A stretch of DNA of 64,000 nt from CBDCRK01 sp965220955 (GCA_965220955.1 CBDCRK010000037.1:496001-560000); one strand, 5' to 3'. Positions 16,377-24,829 are shown, counted from the stretch's first letter. Numbers and translations: made by a program. The notes: generated by a model from the sequence alone, not told the origin.

Positions 16377-16461
16377 GCGCTAGGACTGGGCGGCAAGATC
16401 GGATGGTGGTATAAGAGCAACATTCTGCTGATGTGAGATCGACTCACGGAAAGGCACGACT

Positions 16462-17574
16462 ATGGCTGACATAATACGGGTGGGAATCATCGGGGCAAAT
16501 CCGGATCGGAGCTGGGCTCTGCGGGCTCATATTCCGGCTCTGGCGTCTCTTCCCCAGTATACTCTTCAGGCGGTGAGCACCAGCCGCCGCGAGTCGGCGG
16601 ACGCGGCCGCCGAAAAATTCAAGGCGCCGCTCGCCTTTGACAATCATGAGCAGCTGGTTGGTCACCCAGACGTGGATTTGGTGGTCGTATCGGTCAAGGT
16701 GCCGCACCATCACCAGCTCGTTCTGGCCGCGCTCAAAGCGGGCAAGCCCGTCTTTTGCGAATGGCCCCTGGGCAACGGACTGGACGAAGCACGGGAAATG
16801 GCCGAGCTTGCCCGCCGCAAGCAGGTGTGTACCGCGGTTGGTCTGCAGGCCCGTGCGGCGCCGGTCATCAACCGGGTGCGCGATCTGGTCGCCCAGGGCT
16901 ATGTGGGCACGGTCTTGTCCACCAGCGTGGTGGCCTCGGGACTAGCCTATGGCGAAGTTGTTGAGCCGGCCGCCGTCTACCTCCTGGACCGGGCAAACGG
17001 GGCAAATTTGCTGACGATTGCAAGCGGGCATTTCATGGACGCGATGTGTTTCTGTTTGGGCGAGTTCGAGGAGCTTGGGGCGACGCTGGCAACCCGCAGA
17101 CCAGAGGTCAAAATCGCCAGGACGGACGAGAGTCTGCCCGCCACATCGCCCGATCAGGTCTCGGTCAGCGGCCGCCTGCAGGGCGGCGCGGTTGCCTCGG
17201 TCCATTTTCGGGGTAGTCAGTCGCGGGGGACCAACCTGCTGTGGGAGATCAACGGCACCAACGGTGATCTGTTGGTCACCGGAGCCGGGGGGCATGTGCA
17301 GATGCTTGACCTCACGCTCCAGGGTGGCCAGGGCAAGGACAGCGGCCTAGCGCCACTGGCCATTCCTGATGAGTATCGCTGGGCGCCGGCTGAAACGCCG
17401 CCGGGCTTGCCCTTTAACGTTGCCCAGCTGTATGTACAGCTGGCCAGCGATATGCAGCAGGGGACTCACCTGAGCGTCGATTTTGACGCGGCCGTCGTGC
17501 GTCACCGCATGATAGGGGCAATCCAGACCGCGGCTGAGACCGGGGCCCATCAGTCTTATCTGTCCGGTGCCTAA
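16462..17574 (+). CDS. Gfo/Idh/MocA-family oxidoreductase
   Basis: A 370-residue NAD(P)-dependent dehydrogenase. The N-terminal Rossmann domain starts RVGIIGANPDRSWALRAHIPAL and includes DVDLVVVSVKVPHHHQLVLAALKAGKPVFCEWPLG, where the usual EKP is replaced by EWP as in Gal80-like members. C-terminal beta-sheet substrate-binding domain features are GLQARAAPVINRVRDLVAQGYVG, GHFMDAMCFCLG and DQVSVSGRLQGGAVASVHFRG. The family oxidises sugars, inositols and related polyols, but Gal80-like members can be regulatory. The missing Lys of EKP makes catalysis uncertain. GAAAGGCACGACT precedes the ATG. No same-strand partner is adjacent. Confidence 0.85.
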   Translation: MADIIRVGIIGANPDRSWALRAHIPALASLPQYTLQAVSTSRRESADAAAEKFKAPLAFDNHEQLVGHPDVDLVVVSVKVPHHHQLVLAALKAGKPVFCEWPLGNGLDEAREMAELARRKQVCTAVGLQARAAPVINRVRDLVAQGYVGTVLSTSVVASGLAYGEVVEPAAVYLLDRANGANLLTIASGHFMDAMCFCLGEFEELGATLATRRPEVKIARTDESLPATSPDQVSVSGRLQGGAVASVHFRGSQSRGTNLLWEINGTNGDLLVTGAGGHVQMLDLTLQGGQGKDSGLAPLAIPDEYRWAPAETPPGLPFNVAQLYVQLASDMQQGTHLSVDFDAAVVRHRMIGAIQTAAETGAHQSYLSGA

Positions 17575-17786
17575 CTCGAACTATCCGACCTTGGGACAGC
17601 CACAGGGGGTGATTGGCCTGTACACCCCCTGGAGCGGCAAAGGACAGTGCCCAGGAGGGGCGTTGCAGTGCCGGCCATAATAACCCTCCGGTGTGGCACT
17701 GTGGGGTGAAGGTAAGCGAACAGCCAGCCGCGTTCTCCAGTCTTCCTGTGTGATGAGGAGTTGGAAGACCTGTGTGCGCTGTCCGT

Positions 17787-18161
17787 TTATGAAGCCGCTT
17801 GGATCTCATACGGCTGAACCAATATCTCAGCGGAAATCCCTAGTCCATCTTGCAATTTTCTGATCATTGCCAGCGATAAGGCTCGTTTCCGGTTCAAGAT
17901 TTCTGAGACCCGGGCGCGAGACCCCAGGTACGGCTCCAAATCACGCCGAGATAGCCCTTGACTGTCGAGACAATGAAGAATGGCTTCAATAGGGTCGGGG
18001 GGGAGAATCGGATGATGCCGTTCTTCATACGCCTCTACCAGCGTTATCAATACGTCAAGCTTATCTCCTTGTGGAGAGCCATACTCCGCCCCCCAGAGTC
18101 GGTCAATTTCCTTGAGGGCTGCTTCATAATCGGCCTCTGTTTTGATCGGTTTGATATCCAT
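17787..18161 (-). CDS. higA: HigA-type antitoxin (orphan)
   Basis: A 124-residue antitoxin/transcription factor. An N-terminal dimer-arm helix MDIKPIKTEADYEAALKEID is typical of the HigA family partnered with PF09907 HigB toxins. The C-terminal helix-turn-helix is GLSRRDLEPYLGSRARVSEILNRKRALSLAMIRKLQ. The order toxin-antitoxin is preserved on the minus strand, but only the last 25 codons of the toxin remain just upstream. Without its toxin this would act at most as an autoregulator or trans antitoxin. It is bounded by the convergent Gfo/Idh/MocA gene. The family assignment is confident, and orphan status is read directly from the sequence. Confidence 0.85.
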   Translation of the reverse strand: MDIKPIKTEADYEAALKEIDRLWGAEYGSPQGDKLDVLITLVEAYEERHHPILPPDPIEAILHCLDSQGLSRRDLEPYLGSRARVSEILNRKRALSLAMIRKLQDGLGISAEILVQPYEIQAAS

Positions 18162-18170
18162 GCTGACCCC

Positions 18171-18245
18171 TTAGATCGTTGTCGCGTCTATTTTGTCATA
18201 CTCTCGATGTGTGCCAACAAAGCGAATGTAAATGGCTCCATAAGA
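18171..18245 (-). pseudogene. higB: C-terminal relic of HigB mRNA-interferase toxin
   Basis: Minus-strand codons read SYGAIYIRFVGTHREYDKID plus ATTI and stop, nine bases before higA. This is the invariant end of PF09907 HigB toxins ('VYIRFVGTHxEYDxID'). Upstream the frame runs into a stop within ten codons and the RNase core is gone, so the toxin has been deleted. Confidence 0.85.
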
Positions 18246-18380
18246 TAAGCATATATTGCTCCCGATCTAGGAGCAAGGCTTCTTCTTGGCATTCTGCCAA
18301 ACTCAACCGGTGACTTGCTCGCGTCAGAGTCCTTCCCTTCGGCCTTGCGTCCCACCAGTAATGCAGATAGTGAGAACGCT

Positions 18381-18944
18381 ATGCAGCTCGAAACCCTTTT
18401 ACCGCTTGGCAAGGTTGATCCGGGCCTCCGAGAGCCCGAAACCCCGCTCGATATCGCCAGCGTGGCGGCCGACGCCCGGCTGTTGGAGCGCCTCGGCTAC
18501 ACTGGCCTGGTGGTTGAGGAGACCAAAGACGATCCCTTTGTCATCATGGCCCTGGCGGCTCAGGCGACAACCCGGCTGCGGCTTGGAACCGCCGTCACGC
18601 TGGCCTTTCCGCGCAGCCCGACGGTCACCGCGCTGAGCGCCTGGACTATCCAAAAGCTGTCCAAGGGGCGTTTCACGCTGGGCCTGGGGACCCAGGTCAG
18701 AGGCCATATTCAACGCCGCTACGGCATACAGTGGTCGGCGCCGGCGCCGTGGATGCGCGAATACATCGCCGCCGTCCGGGCTCTCTGGGCGCACTGGCAG
18801 ACCAATGCGCCACTCAACATTCAGGGCCAGCACTACAACATCAACCTGATGGTCCCGCTGTTCAATCCCGGCCCGATCTCGCGCCGCTCGGTTGAGGAGT
18901 TGGCATTTGCCGATTCATGGGGAACGCCGTTCTCCAAGGGATAA
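18381..18944 (+). pseudogene. Truncated LLM-class oxidoreductase
   Basis: A 187-residue frame has the first half of a luciferase-like monooxygenase: ASVAADARLLERLGYTGLVV, TRLRLGTAVTLAFPRSPTVTA, LSKGRFTLGLGTQVRGHIQRR and WMREYIAAVRALWAHWQ. The family normally continues after YNINLMVPLFNPGPI into the second half of the barrel (~330 residues). Here the frame instead runs through SRRSVEELAFADSWG and stops. The start ATG was chosen from the family pattern; no ribosome binding site is obvious. The C-terminal half is missing, so I call it a gene fragment abutting another fragment. Confidence 0.75.
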
Positions 18945-18986
18945 GCGGTCGGATACTATTCCGCCAAACCGAAGGGAAGGCGACAC

Positions 18987-19409
18987 ATGAAGTTCGATAC
19001 CGTAATTGCGGCCAGCGATTTTCCTATCTGGGCGGCCAGCGCTAGAGGGTTTTTCCCCGAGGTGTCGCTCAACGCCTTTGTCACCGGTGGGGTGACCTCC
19101 CTGCTGCCGGCCTTGGTCGGGCTCAACAGGGCCCGCGAAATGCTGTTTTTCGGTGAGCAGTATGACGCCCCAGCGCTCCTCGAGCTCGGTGTGGCGTGGC
19201 GTGTTGTGCCCGATGAGAGCCTGATAGCAGAGGCGCAAAGCGTAGCCGAAAAACTGAGCGAGCTGCCGCCGCTTGCGGTTCAGGCTATGAAGCGCGTTCT
19301 CAACCAGGGGGCGGCGCGGGATATCACCACCGCCCTACGGCTCGAAACCGAGGCCACGGTTGCGGGCTTTCTCGATCCGGAAACAACGGCGCGACTCAGA
19401 GACTTCTGA
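18987..19409 (+). pseudogene. N-terminally truncated enoyl-CoA hydratase/isomerase
   Basis: A 140-residue frame carries the second half of a crotonase: FPEVSLNAFVTGGVTSLLPALVG, LNRAREMLFFGEQYDAPALLELGVAWRVVP and AEKLSELPPLAVQAMKRVLNQG. The first half, including the oxyanion-hole strand and CoA-binding helix, is absent. The N-terminus keeps only a scrap of the 'CDFVIAASD' segment (FDTVIAASD). A purine-rich GAAGGGAAGG precedes the ATG by chance or as residue of a real site. It directly follows the truncated LLM. Confidence 0.75.
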
Positions 19410-19472
19410 CGGATATGCACGGGGTACGCGGGTGGATGACCGACGGGTGATCAGCCAGCAGAGATTGACCCT

Positions 19473-19610
19473 GTTCTGCTGCACCTATATTTTAAGAACG
19501 GCCGAGCAAAGGTCGAGCTAGCTCTAGCCAGAGGCAGGTGCCTATACCCCAAACGCGCTGCCCTGGTGGGCGCCCTCAACGCTCCAACAACAGCCCAATC
19601 GGCTTTTTAG
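19473..19610 (+). pseudogene. Short relic resembling the C-terminal part of SmpB
   Basis: The frame VLLHLYFKNGRAKVELALAR continues GRCLYPKR before losing similarity. 'LYFKNGRAKVELALARGxxLYDKR' is a hallmark block of SsrA-binding protein SmpB. No upstream SmpB core and no tmRNA ends (GGTTCGA...CCACCA) were found nearby. It is a small gene fragment. Confidence 0.5.
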
Positions 19611-19963
19611 GCGATTCCACCGTTGAGGCAGTGGCTCAGGCGCTTTCAGGCTATTGAGCGACCCCAAGAGATTGAGCTGTTTTTCGAGGTGCTCGACCTC
19701 ACCCCGAGTCGCTCTCCAGGAGGCCGACAAAAGGGGCAGGGAAATAGCCCCAAAAGAGGCAAAAAATACCCGCAAAAATCGCTGAAAACTCGTTTTCCAT
19801 TTTAAATGTCATTTTACAGCTCCCCAGTGCAGGCTCCAGACAGTGATAGCTACTCCTAGCGTCATGAGCGCAGTGGCTGGGTAGATATGTCAGGAAGGCC
19901 TGATAAGTCCGTTCAGAAACAACCATCCCAGATTAGCCATGACAGACCTCCTTTCTTCAGGGC
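19611..19963. other. Non-coding stretch before the TetR gene
   Basis: I see no convincing reading frame, repeat or RNA gene here. Confidence 0.5.
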
Positions 19964-19992
19964 TTGCTTATCTCCAGCACTTCAATTAGGAT
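19964..19992 (+). promoter_or_regulatory. Candidate sigma-70 promoter for the TetR gene
   Basis: TTGCTT and TAGGAT are spaced by 17 bases, about 50 bases before the chosen start codon. Confidence 0.3.
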
Positions 19993-20041
19993 ACGGATGG
20001 CAGGAATAATACATACAGAAGGTATCTTACATGCGTGCAGT

Positions 20042-20656
20042 ATGAATATCAAAACACGTAGGGCCCAACAATCAGAAATGACTCGGGGTGCCCTTGTGAA
20101 AGTAGCCCGAGACTTGTTCACTGAACGGGGCTATACCGACACTGCCACCGAAGAGATTGTCCAACGCGCTGGCGTTACCCGCGGGGCCCTCTATCATCAC
20201 TTCCGCAATAAGGAGGGCCTGTTCCGGGTTGTCTTTAAGAACTCAAAACAAAACCTCATGGAGAAAGTTCTTACAGCCACCGATTTAACCCAAGCTAATC
20301 CCTGGAAGCAGCTACTCGCTGGCTGCCAAGCGTTCCTAGATGTCTGCCTGGAACCTGATGTGCAGCGTATTATACGGCGTATTATAATACTGGATGCACC
20401 CTCTGTTTTGGGGTGGGAAACTTGGCGTCGTATTAATACTGAAAGCCTGGGGCTGCTGCGTCTAGGACTCCAAGCATCCATAGAGGCTGGTCACATTGGG
20501 AAACAGCCCGTGGACTCGCTAGCCCTCATGATCCACGGTGCTCTTAATGAAGCCGCAATAATCATTGTCCATGCCGAGGATACACAATCAGCCCGCGTTG
20601 AGGTGGGGGCGGTTGTTGACCGTCTCCTGAACGGGCTCACAACTTCCAAACCCTGA
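20042..20656 (+). CDS. TetR/AcrR-family transcriptional regulator
   Basis: A 204-residue regulator. The N-terminal helix-turn-helix is ARDLFTERGYTDTATEEIVQ followed by RAGVTRGALYHHFRNKEGLF (about residues 22-60). A helical ligand domain containing LDAPSVLGWETWRRIN follows, the layout of AcrR/TetR_C_13-like members. It would repress nearby genes until an unidentified ligand binds. There is no good ribosome binding site at this ATG. The longer in-frame start adds 26 non-family residues, so this start is preferred. The minus-strand methyltransferase remnant lies directly downstream, and the SDR gene 430 bases on may be a target. Confidence 0.85.
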   Translation: MNIKTRRAQQSEMTRGALVKVARDLFTERGYTDTATEEIVQRAGVTRGALYHHFRNKEGLFRVVFKNSKQNLMEKVLTATDLTQANPWKQLLAGCQAFLDVCLEPDVQRIIRRIIILDAPSVLGWETWRRINTESLGLLRLGLQASIEAGHIGKQPVDSLALMIHGALNEAAIIIVHAEDTQSARVEVGAVVDRLLNGLTTSKP

Positions 20657-20666
20657 CCTATATATT

Positions 20667-20852
20667 TCAGACAACAAAATCACTCCTGCCACAACCAATC
20701 TCCAACACTCTTGGGGCAGAGGCATTAACCACGGCGGCATCCGCCGCTGCCTGGTATGGGGCGGTCATCCGGCTCAGCGACAGGATGCGGATGCCAAAGT
20801 CGTAGCGGTGTGGCGTCGACTCGAGAATACGCATGTAAACATACGTGCTCAT
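20667..20852 (-). pseudogene. N-terminal stub of a class I methyltransferase
   Basis: The frame starts MSTYVYMRILESTPHRYDFG and IRILSLSRMTAPYQA, then reaches APRVLEIGCGRSDFVV and stops. 'YMxILESxPxRYDxGIRxLSxGR' followed by the SAM-binding 'RVLEIGCGTG' is a known methyltransferase opening. Only about 60 of ~220 residues remain. Confidence 0.65.
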
Positions 20853-20984
20853 AGTCATTCCTTAGCACAGGCATGATGAGGAGCTACTCCCCCCGGGGGG
20901 ATTGACGTATTTGCTTGTCTTGGTGCACTGATAACCTAGATCAGACCGCAGGATATTCATATGGGAAGTCTGAAGGAGCGAACA

Positions 20985-21071
20985 ATGACTCAACCATCTT
21001 TAGCAATGGATCAAAACCTGCCACAGTCTCTGACGCTCAACATCCCGTCGAGTGTGAGCGAGATTTGGTAG
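20985..21071 (+). CDS. Possible 28-residue peptide upstream of the SDR gene
   Basis: The ATG has GAAGGAGCGAACA upstream and the frame reads MTQPSLAMDQNLPQSLTLNI plus PSSVSEIW before TAG, 12 bases before the SDR start. It may be a leader or the head of a deleted gene; I do not recognise it. Confidence 0.25.
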   Translation: MTQPSLAMDQNLPQSLTLNIPSSVSEIW

Positions 21072-21083
21072 CAAGGAGGATTC

Positions 21084-22289
21084 ATGAGAAACTGGTGGCG
21101 TGCAAGGCTAGGTCTGCGGCCGTGGTGGATGAACGCGCTGATGTTTTTCTGTGCATATATGGCTATTGTGTATATGCCCTGGGACTTCTTTGCCAAGCCG
21201 GTCCAGCAAGACGAGGAAATCTGGTTTGGCTTTATGCTGTATGGCTGGGCAGCCAAGACAACCGAGCCGTTGCATTGGGCAATCTACGCCGCAGGTGCCT
21301 ACGGCTTCTGGCGGATGCGCTCATGGATGTGGCCCTGGGCGGCAGTGTATTCGGCCCAAGTTGCGATTGCCATGTTGGTGTGGAGCCTACTTTATAGAGG
21401 TGGTTTGAGTGGCTGGTTCGTTGGTCTTGTTTCTTTCGCCCTCCTAGCCGCACTTACAAGGGTACTGTGGAGAGCACGAGATCAGTTCAAATGGGAACGG
21501 GCTCCGCTGCCAGAACGCTATGGCGAATGGGCACTGATTACCGGCGCCTCATCAGGTATTGGTGCCGAGTTTGCACGGGCTCTGGCACGGGAGGGTATGT
21601 CATGCGTGCTCACCGCGCGCCGGGAAGATCGGCTGCAGGCGCTTGCTGGGGAACTCGAAAAGGCACACAAGGTCTCAACCCGCGTAGTTGCCGCGGATCT
21701 AGCCGAGCCTCAGGGAGCAGACCAACTGGCAAGCGCTATACAAGACATTGAGATTGGAGTGTTGGTGAACAACGCCGGCTTTGGTTACGCTGGCCGCTTC
21801 GACAAACAAGAGACCCAACGCCTGCAAACAATGATCCAGCTGAACTGTGTAGCACCCGTTGTGCTCACCAGCCATTTGTTGTCCGGTATGCGCGCGCGTA
21901 GGCGCGGGGCTATAGTAATCACCGGTTCTGTAGCCGGCCGCCAACCACTACCGTGGCACGGGGTCTATAGCGCCACTAAAGCATTCGACCTGTTCTTTGG
22001 CGAGTCACTCTGGGGTGAGCTGCAAGGAACGGGAATTGATGTTGTGGTACTCGAGCCCGGTCTGACCAGAACTGAGTTCCAGGAAGTAGCAGGTGAGACC
22101 GCTCACGCTGGGGAATCACCGGCAAAAGTTGTTAAGGTCGCGCTTGATGCGCTGGGGCAACAACCTTCGGTAGTCTCGGGATGGTTTAACTGGCTACGCG
22201 CAAGCCTGGTTCGCTTGGTGCCGCGCTCGCTTACTACTCTCATTGCCGGTCAGGTTGTGGCGCAACGGATACCCGCGGAAATGCGCTGA
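21084..22289 (+). CDS. Membrane-anchored short-chain dehydrogenase (4-TM domain plus SDR)
   Basis: A 401-residue fusion. Residues 1-130 hold three or four hydrophobic segments (around 15-32, 62-77, 83-104 and 108-129), a domain I do not recognise. From residue 148 a classical SDR follows: cofactor loop TGASSGIG (153-160), NNAG (229-232), catalytic Ser282 in ITGSVAG, and Tyr295/Lys299 in GVYSATKAF. The SDR half resembles the DltE/YqjQ-like acyl-CoA or lipid reductases ('MRARRRGAIVITGSVAGRQP'). It therefore probably reduces a lipophilic substrate at the inner-membrane face. AAGGAGG is seven bases before the ATG. The neighbouring TVP38 gene is convergent. Confidence 0.85.
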   Translation: MRNWWRARLGLRPWWMNALMFFCAYMAIVYMPWDFFAKPVQQDEEIWFGFMLYGWAAKTTEPLHWAIYAAGAYGFWRMRSWMWPWAAVYSAQVAIAMLVWSLLYRGGLSGWFVGLVSFALLAALTRVLWRARDQFKWERAPLPERYGEWALITGASSGIGAEFARALAREGMSCVLTARREDRLQALAGELEKAHKVSTRVVAADLAEPQGADQLASAIQDIEIGVLVNNAGFGYAGRFDKQETQRLQTMIQLNCVAPVVLTSHLLSGMRARRRGAIVITGSVAGRQPLPWHGVYSATKAFDLFFGESLWGELQGTGIDVVVLEPGLTRTEFQEVAGETAHAGESPAKVVKVALDALGQQPSVVSGWFNWLRASLVRLVPRSLTTLIAGQVVAQRIPAEMR

Positions 22290-22378
22290 GTATAACCATT
22301 ATAACAGCAGTGCTCCAAGCACGACTATGATCAGCACTACTACAAGCCCGGCAAGAAGTGGAGGCAGCCGCAGCTCTG

Positions 22379-23089
22379 CTATACTAAACCAGTGATTACA
22401 CCTGCCACATTGGCGCTCCATTTTGCCGGCAGGCGTAACCAGTGTAGGGCCGGCCAGCCCAGGCGACGCAAAACAATCGGGCTGAGCAAGAACGTGGCCA
22501 TAACCAAGGCGGCTACTATCTTACCCGTTGCCCCCTCTGCCAGCAGCAGCTCACGCCCGCTAGACACAATAACGAACGTTGGAAGTAACATCCCAAAGAA
22601 GGTGGCCATAGCAAACGCTCCTAGACGTATTGAGGTCAGCCCGGCGGCATAACTAACCAGATCGAATGAAAAGCTTGGGAGCAGACGCATTACAAAGATA
22701 GCCCGGGCCAAGACCTTGCTGCTGCAATCAGGGCAGAGAAAGGTATCAGGATCGAGCAAGCGCTCGACCGCATCCCGTCCCAGCCAGCGGGCCAGTAGAA
22801 AGCTGGTGATCCCGCCGATTTCAGCTCCCATAGCCGCGTACAGAGTCCCTAGCCATGGTCCGAAAGCTAGTCCGGCTGCTACATCCAGTGGCCAGCTGGG
22901 AATAGGTAATACTACTACTGCTACCGCCATCATTAACGTAAACACAATGGGCGCAAGGCTGCCGCTACGCTCCAGGGCGGCAACCATTTGCTGTGGATCC
23001 AGCCAGAAAGCCAGGTCCACATAGCGCGCCCCAAGCCCAAACAGGAACAAGCCTGCTGCCAGGAAGGCTAACTTGTACAATGTGGCCAT
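22379..23089 (-). CDS. TVP38/TMEM64 (DedA/VTT-domain) membrane protein
   Basis: A 236-residue polytopic inner-membrane protein with five to six hydrophobic segments. The VTT/SNARE-associated core is LPIPSWPLDVAAGLAFGPWLGTLYA with GAEIGGITSFLLARWLGRDAVERLL, and later MRLLPSFSFDLVSYAAGLTSIRLGAFAMATFFGMLLPTF. This family scrambles or transports lipid carriers, polyamines or selenite; no specific role is evident. A REP-like palindrome sits just upstream of the start, between it and the M20 peptidase gene on the same strand, so an operon with the peptidase is doubtful. Confidence 0.88.
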   Translation of the reverse strand: MATLYKLAFLAAGLFLFGLGARYVDLAFWLDPQQMVAALERSGSLAPIVFTLMMAVAVVVLPIPSWPLDVAAGLAFGPWLGTLYAAMGAEIGGITSFLLARWLGRDAVERLLDPDTFLCPDCSSKVLARAIFVMRLLPSFSFDLVSYAAGLTSIRLGAFAMATFFGMLLPTFVIVSSGRELLLAEGATGKIVAALVMATFLLSPIVLRRLGWPALHWLRLPAKWSANVAGVITGLV

Positions 23090-23094
23090 GAAAT

Positions 23095-23118
23095 AAAAGG
23101 TGTCGGGAACCTTTGTTA
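23095..23118. repeat. 24-bp palindromic repeat, copy 1
   Basis: AAAGGT and ACCTTT arms enclose a 7-base loop and are followed by GTTA. The whole 24 bases match a second copy 17 kb away except for one loop base (G versus A). It lies between two minus-strand genes, where it could also act as a weak terminator for the peptidase gene. Confidence 0.8.
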
Positions 23119-23140
23119 TAGAATTGTCTCAGGCTCCTCC

Positions 23141-24556
23141 TCATTGGCACTTAGCCTTGAAGTGATCCGACAAAACACGAACAATGCAACCGGTAAGCTT
23201 CATACCGGTTGGAATATCGAGAAATTCGTTGGGACCGTGCGCGTTGGACTGTGGTCCTAGCACACCGGTGATCATAAACTGGGCCTGGGGAAATTTTTCT
23301 CCCAGCATCCCCATAAAAGGGATAGTACCCCCTTCGCCCATGTAGCAGGCTTCCTTGCCAAAGAATTCCAGCGAGGCTTGTTTGGCAGACTCCTCCAGCC
23401 AGGATTCAAGGGCAGGAGCGTTCCAGCCCGAGGCACACTGTTCGGCCTCGAAGCTAACCTTGGCACTATAGGGAGGATCCTTCTCAAACAGTTGCTTCAG
23501 CAAGTCCACGGCCGCATCGGTGTTGGCCGTGGGAGGAATCCGTAAGGAAACCTTGGCAGCAGTCACGGGCCGCAACACATTGCCAGCCCTGTCGAGAGGG
23601 GGAAGCCCCGCGGCCCCGGTGATTTCTAGTTGAGGCCGCCAGGTACGGTTAAGAAGTAGCTGGCTGGTCTCGTGAGTGACCGGCACAGTATTTTCTTGGA
23701 ATGGGTACTCGTTATAGACAGTAGGGCCTAGCACCTGGGCGGTTGCGGCCACCTGCCGCAGGCGCTCGTTGGGAATTTCAATATAAAGCCCACGGGGCAG
23801 GATTTCACCTGTCCTTTCATCCTCTAAGCGGCTCAGCAGCTGCCGCAGAACCCTGAAGGTAGAGGGAACAATACCGCTGGCAGCACCAGAGTGAACTCCC
23901 TCGGTCAGAGTTGAAACTCTGAGAGTGCCGCTGACCAACCCCCGCAGGGAGGTAGTAACCCAGAGCTGGTCGTAATTACCGCAACCCGAGTCTAGACAAA
24001 CAACCAGGCTGGGAGTGCCAATGCGATCCTGCAGCGCTTCAATGTAGTAGGGTAGGTCAAAGCTACCGCTTTCCTCACAGGCTTCAATGATGATTACGCA
24101 GCGGGCACAAGGTAGGCCCTGAAGTTTCAGGGTCTTAATGGCCGTGAGCGAAGCAAAGGCGGCATATCCGTCATCCCCGCCCCCGCGACCATAGAGCTTG
24201 CCATTCTTAACTACCGGTTTCCAAGGTCCCAGATCCTCATTCCAGCCCTCCATGGGCGGCTGTTTGTCAAGATGCCCGTAGAGCAGAACGGTCTCCGCTG
24301 AATCACCGGGAACTTCGATGAAGAGTAAAGGGGTACGCCCCGCAAGCCGGACCACCTCCAGTTTGAGGCCGGGCATCTCCTGAGCCTGAACCCACTGGAC
24401 AACCAGCTCAACGGCCTGATCCATATAGCCGTTTTGCTGCCAGTTTGCATCAAATGCGGGTGACTGGTTAGGAATAGTGATATAGTCGTTTAGAGTCGGA
24501 ATAATGCTGTCAGTCCACACCTTTTCGACAAAGTGGCGAATCTTGTTGATATCCAT
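23141..24556 (-). CDS. M20-family metallopeptidase (carnosinase-like dipeptidase)
   Basis: A 471-residue dizinc peptidase of the M20/ArgE-DapE-carboxypeptidase G2 clan. Metal/catalytic motifs are VLLYGHLDKQPP (H95, D97), YGRGGGDDG (D128 region), IEACEESGSFD (general-base E161 and E162), VVCLDSG (D189) and the C-terminal SNAHGPNEFLD His. The insertion between the catalytic halves (about residues 220-340) is the dimerisation 'lid' with VSTLTEGVHSGAASG. Length and motifs fit carnosinase-type dipeptidases. It hydrolyses dipeptides or N-acyl amino acids in the cytoplasm. AAAGGGGGTCTT precedes the ATG. The next same-strand gene is the TVP38 homologue. Confidence 0.9.
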   Translation of the reverse strand: MDINKIRHFVEKVWTDSIIPTLNDYITIPNQSPAFDANWQQNGYMDQAVELVVQWVQAQEMPGLKLEVVRLAGRTPLLFIEVPGDSAETVLLYGHLDKQPPMEGWNEDLGPWKPVVKNGKLYGRGGGDDGYAAFASLTAIKTLKLQGLPCARCVIIIEACEESGSFDLPYYIEALQDRIGTPSLVVCLDSGCGNYDQLWVTTSLRGLVSGTLRVSTLTEGVHSGAASGIVPSTFRVLRQLLSRLEDERTGEILPRGLYIEIPNERLRQVAATAQVLGPTVYNEYPFQENTVPVTHETSQLLLNRTWRPQLEITGAAGLPPLDRAGNVLRPVTAAKVSLRIPPTANTDAAVDLLKQLFEKDPPYSAKVSFEAEQCASGWNAPALESWLEESAKQASLEFFGKEACYMGEGGTIPFMGMLGEKFPQAQFMITGVLGPQSNAHGPNEFLDIPTGMKLTGCIVRVLSDHFKAKCQ

Positions 24557-24801
24557 AAGACCCCCTTTTTGGCGGTATTTCCTTTACCCTCGTTCCTTAC
24601 CATAAGTTGTTTGAAAAGCCAGCAGACTTTCTTTTGCCCATCCTCTTTGCCATTTTAATAGAGGGTTGCTTGTAGCCTGGGAACTACGGTATTGTGGATT
24701 TTTTGGCTTCCATGCCGCTGCCACTTCGCAGGATTCCTCGCCTTTGGCTCAGACGTTACCTTGGTTATTTCCCAGTGACGGTTCCTTCTTCCGCGAAAAC
24801 T
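24557..24801. other. Intergenic region between divergent peptidase and LLM genes
   Basis: No gene, relic or repeat is recognised here. A promoter for the minus-strand peptidase gene is expected, but I see no convincing boxes. Confidence 0.4.
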
Positions 24802-24829
24802 TTGTAAAGGGATATTGGTCTAGTACACT
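24802..24829 (+). promoter_or_regulatory. Candidate sigma-70 promoter for the LLM gene
   Basis: TTGTAA and TACACT are separated by 16 bases, about 70 bases upstream of the TTG start. Confidence 0.4.

Noticed and set aside
19558..19610. Possible tmRNA tag frame (ANAPTTAQSAF-like) next to the SmpB fragment
   Set aside because: The tRNA-like ends and GGTTCGA...CCA of ssrA are absent, and the frame is simply the continuation of the relic.
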